Source: JAMDCX01 sp049977145 (GTDB taxonomy: Bacteria; Planctomycetota; Phycisphaerae; WQYP01). From it: a DNA stretch of 64,000 nt. Position numbers and translations under genes: made by a program. Under the pieces are notes generated by a model. It was not told the origin of the DNA. It was given only the letters and a program-made list of their open reading frames with translations, and made no database searches. Positions 62,953 through 64,000 of this stretch are shown piece after piece; position 1 is the first letter of the stretch; each line of letters opens with the position of its first letter. The DNA lies in the NCBI GenBank assembly GCA_049977145.1, contig JBMFGW010000003.1, positions 8,975 through 72,974 of the forward strand, written 5' to 3'.

Positions 62953-63741
62953 TCAGTCTATTGGCGGCGTGTGGGTCTGCGGCCCCGCGGCCGGACGAAT
63001 TTGCGACATACGTCTTAACAGAAGGATCAGAATCGCCGGGCCAAATGCAAAGAACATTACCGCAATACCGACTACAATACCAAGAAATGTATCCATTCCG
63101 GCTGAACACTCGTCGCGCTGCCGGACAATCAAATGAGCAGGGATTACTATCAAAAGTTCCAATATGCTCCCGGCGATTACCTTGTGGAGCAGTCGGAATC
63201 CGACTGAGGCCGGGTCATCGCTGGCGCTCGCCCACCAAAAGATTAAGGCCCAAGCTGACCAAGTTAGTAGGAACAGCGAAACCACAAGCCATGTGGTAAG
63301 GTACCCATCAAGATAGAATAATTCAGCGAGAGCGTTGAGGCCAGCAGTGACCAGCAGGCTTACAAAGAAGCCGGAGGCAACCAGCGGTACCCAAAGCGCC
63401 CCACGCCTTATCGGTCTGCGGCGGGCCACTTTGAGCGGGATAAAAAGAAGGGCCGCTTGGGCGGAAAGTACCAAACTAATAGCGATGCTCCAGGCTACTA
63501 TCTGCGATGTTGAGAAACTTACGACGATCAACCCAAGAAATACTAAAATGTATAAAACAGCCACCACCCAAAGACCAAAGGGGTGATTCCCGCTTATGAT
63601 GATTTTTTGCGCGTCGGTTGGCCCTAATCCGGAATCGTGGGCACACCCTAGAGGCACCGTAGGCGGCTGCTGGAGGCCGCACCCCAAGTCCGGAGAATTT
63701 TCCTTTTTTCCAACTGTCTGCATGTTAGCTTTTGGCTCCAC
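62953..63741 (-). CDS. Unrecognised multi-pass membrane protein
   Basis: 262 aa. A soluble, Pro/Gly-rich N-terminus of about 50 residues precedes six or seven helices: FGLWVVAVLYILVFLGLIVV, IVAWSIAISLVLSAQAALLF, ALWVPLVASGFFVSLLVTAG, LTTWLVVSLFLLTWSAWALI and others to about residue 245. A GTG at 63741 and an ATG at 63723 are both possible starts. No transporter motif is seen. Co-transcribed with the next gene. Confidence 0.6.
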   Translation of the reverse strand: MEPKANMQTVGKKENSPDLGCGLQQPPTVPLGCAHDSGLGPTDAQKIIISGNHPFGLWVVAVLYILVFLGLIVVSFSTSQIVAWSIAISLVLSAQAALLFIPLKVARRRPIRRGALWVPLVASGFFVSLLVTAGLNALAELFYLDGYLTTWLVVSLFLLTWSAWALIFWWASASDDPASVGFRLLHKVIAGSILELLIVIPAHLIVRQRDECSAGMDTFLGIVVGIAVMFFAFGPAILILLLRRMSQIRPAAGPQTHTPPID

Positions 63742-63799
63742 GAAAGGATAAATACCGCCCGCCGCTTTTCACGCTTGCTCCAAAACCAGCCTGCAAAGG

Positions 63800-64000
63800 C
63801 TAATTGTTTTGGTCACAACTGATTGTGGCACCCCCATAAACTACGGCGTCTCCCAATGGATGTGTTATACCGTCCAACCATGTTTTTGTGCTTCCGGAAT
63901 AGATACCGGCGGCGGTCAGGGATACGCTCTCGGCTTCGCCGTCAAGGGTGTAATTAACGGTCAGGGTAACGTCGGTCAGCGTAAAAGGGGAGTTATTTGT
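63800..64000 (-). CDS. C-terminal end of an unrecognised beta-rich protein (partial)
   Basis: Open from the right window edge to TAG at 63800-63802: 66 residues such as NNSPFTLTDVTLTVNYTLDG, ESVSLTAAGIYSGSTKTWLD and VVYGGATISCDQNN. Thr/Ser-rich, beta-type composition like phage tail or surface proteins. The start lies outside the window. Confidence 0.6.
   Translation of the reverse strand, partial: TNNSPFTLTDVTLTVNYTLDGEAESVSLTAAGIYSGSTKTWLDGITHPLGDAVVYGGATISCDQNN

Noticed and set aside
1..64000. CRISPR array or rRNA genes
   Set aside because: No regularly spaced short repeats and no rRNA-like conserved segments were seen anywhere in the window.

Overview
The window looks like a bacterial chromosome segment of moderate GC, most likely from a planctomycete of the Phycisphaerae type. 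This is inferred from gene content only: a SecD-SecF fusion with a long insert, a DksA-like protein with half a zinc finger, many Tat- or lipoprotein-exported proteins of unknown family, a Tat-exported glycoside hydrolase cluster, and separate pntA1/pntA2/pntB. Two N gaps, one flanked by an exact duplicate, show that it comes from a draft or metagenome assembly.

Layout. 1-1131: a tyrosine integrase runs into the 3' end of a tRNA-Ala gene, the usual edge of an integrated element lying mostly to the left. 1.4-13.3 kb: housekeeping genes (dksA-like, rpsA, a NitT/TauT-type ABC transporter with fused permeases and a separate ATPase-associated domain, a YkgJ-type Cys-cluster protein, rpoN, a GT39 glycosyltransferase, tyrS). 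13.5-24.9 kb: a GGDEF protein, a DUF4139-like lipoprotein, rsmE, a methyltransferase, a TPR lipoprotein, rpsU, an ECF sigma/anti-sigma/exported-protein operon and an HU-like protein. 24.9-43 kb: bioF with an internal duplication, an exported esterase, an acs remnant, an FHA-GAF histidine kinase, a Gfo/Idh-aldo/keto reductase fusion, metK, three small membrane-anchored proteins, bioB, hisC, hisB, tgt, yajC and secDF. 43.4-56.8 kb: a minus-strand cluster for exported glycan breakdown (GH106-like and GH78 rhamnosidases, GH92 mannosidase, a pectate-lyase-like beta-helix protein and a GH42-like protein with an assembly gap), with a GntR regulator remnant at its head cut off by a repeat. 56.9-60.5 kb: the proton-translocating transhydrogenase operon. 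60.6-64 kb: an accessory region with a lipoprotein gene broken by an in-frame TGA, an unrecognised membrane gene pair, and the end of another gene.

A dispersed repeat family is the most distinctive signal. Two full copies (15233-15536 and 26285-26598) share terminal inverted repeats starting TAACCGTTCACGG, internal blocks at the same offsets and an outward -10 box, and each lies directly upstream of an exported-protein gene. Fragments occur near 29.6, 37.4 and 56.7 kb, and the last one truncates the GntR gene. A second inverted motif (CTACAGCGCGAC) accompanies two of these fragments.

Functionally, the glycan cluster would release rhamnose and mannose outside the cytoplasm. No sugar transporter or TonB-dependent receptor lies nearby. 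bioF and bioB serve biotin synthesis, hisC and hisB serve histidine synthesis, and yajC-secDF follows tgt in the familiar tgt-yajC-secD-secF order.
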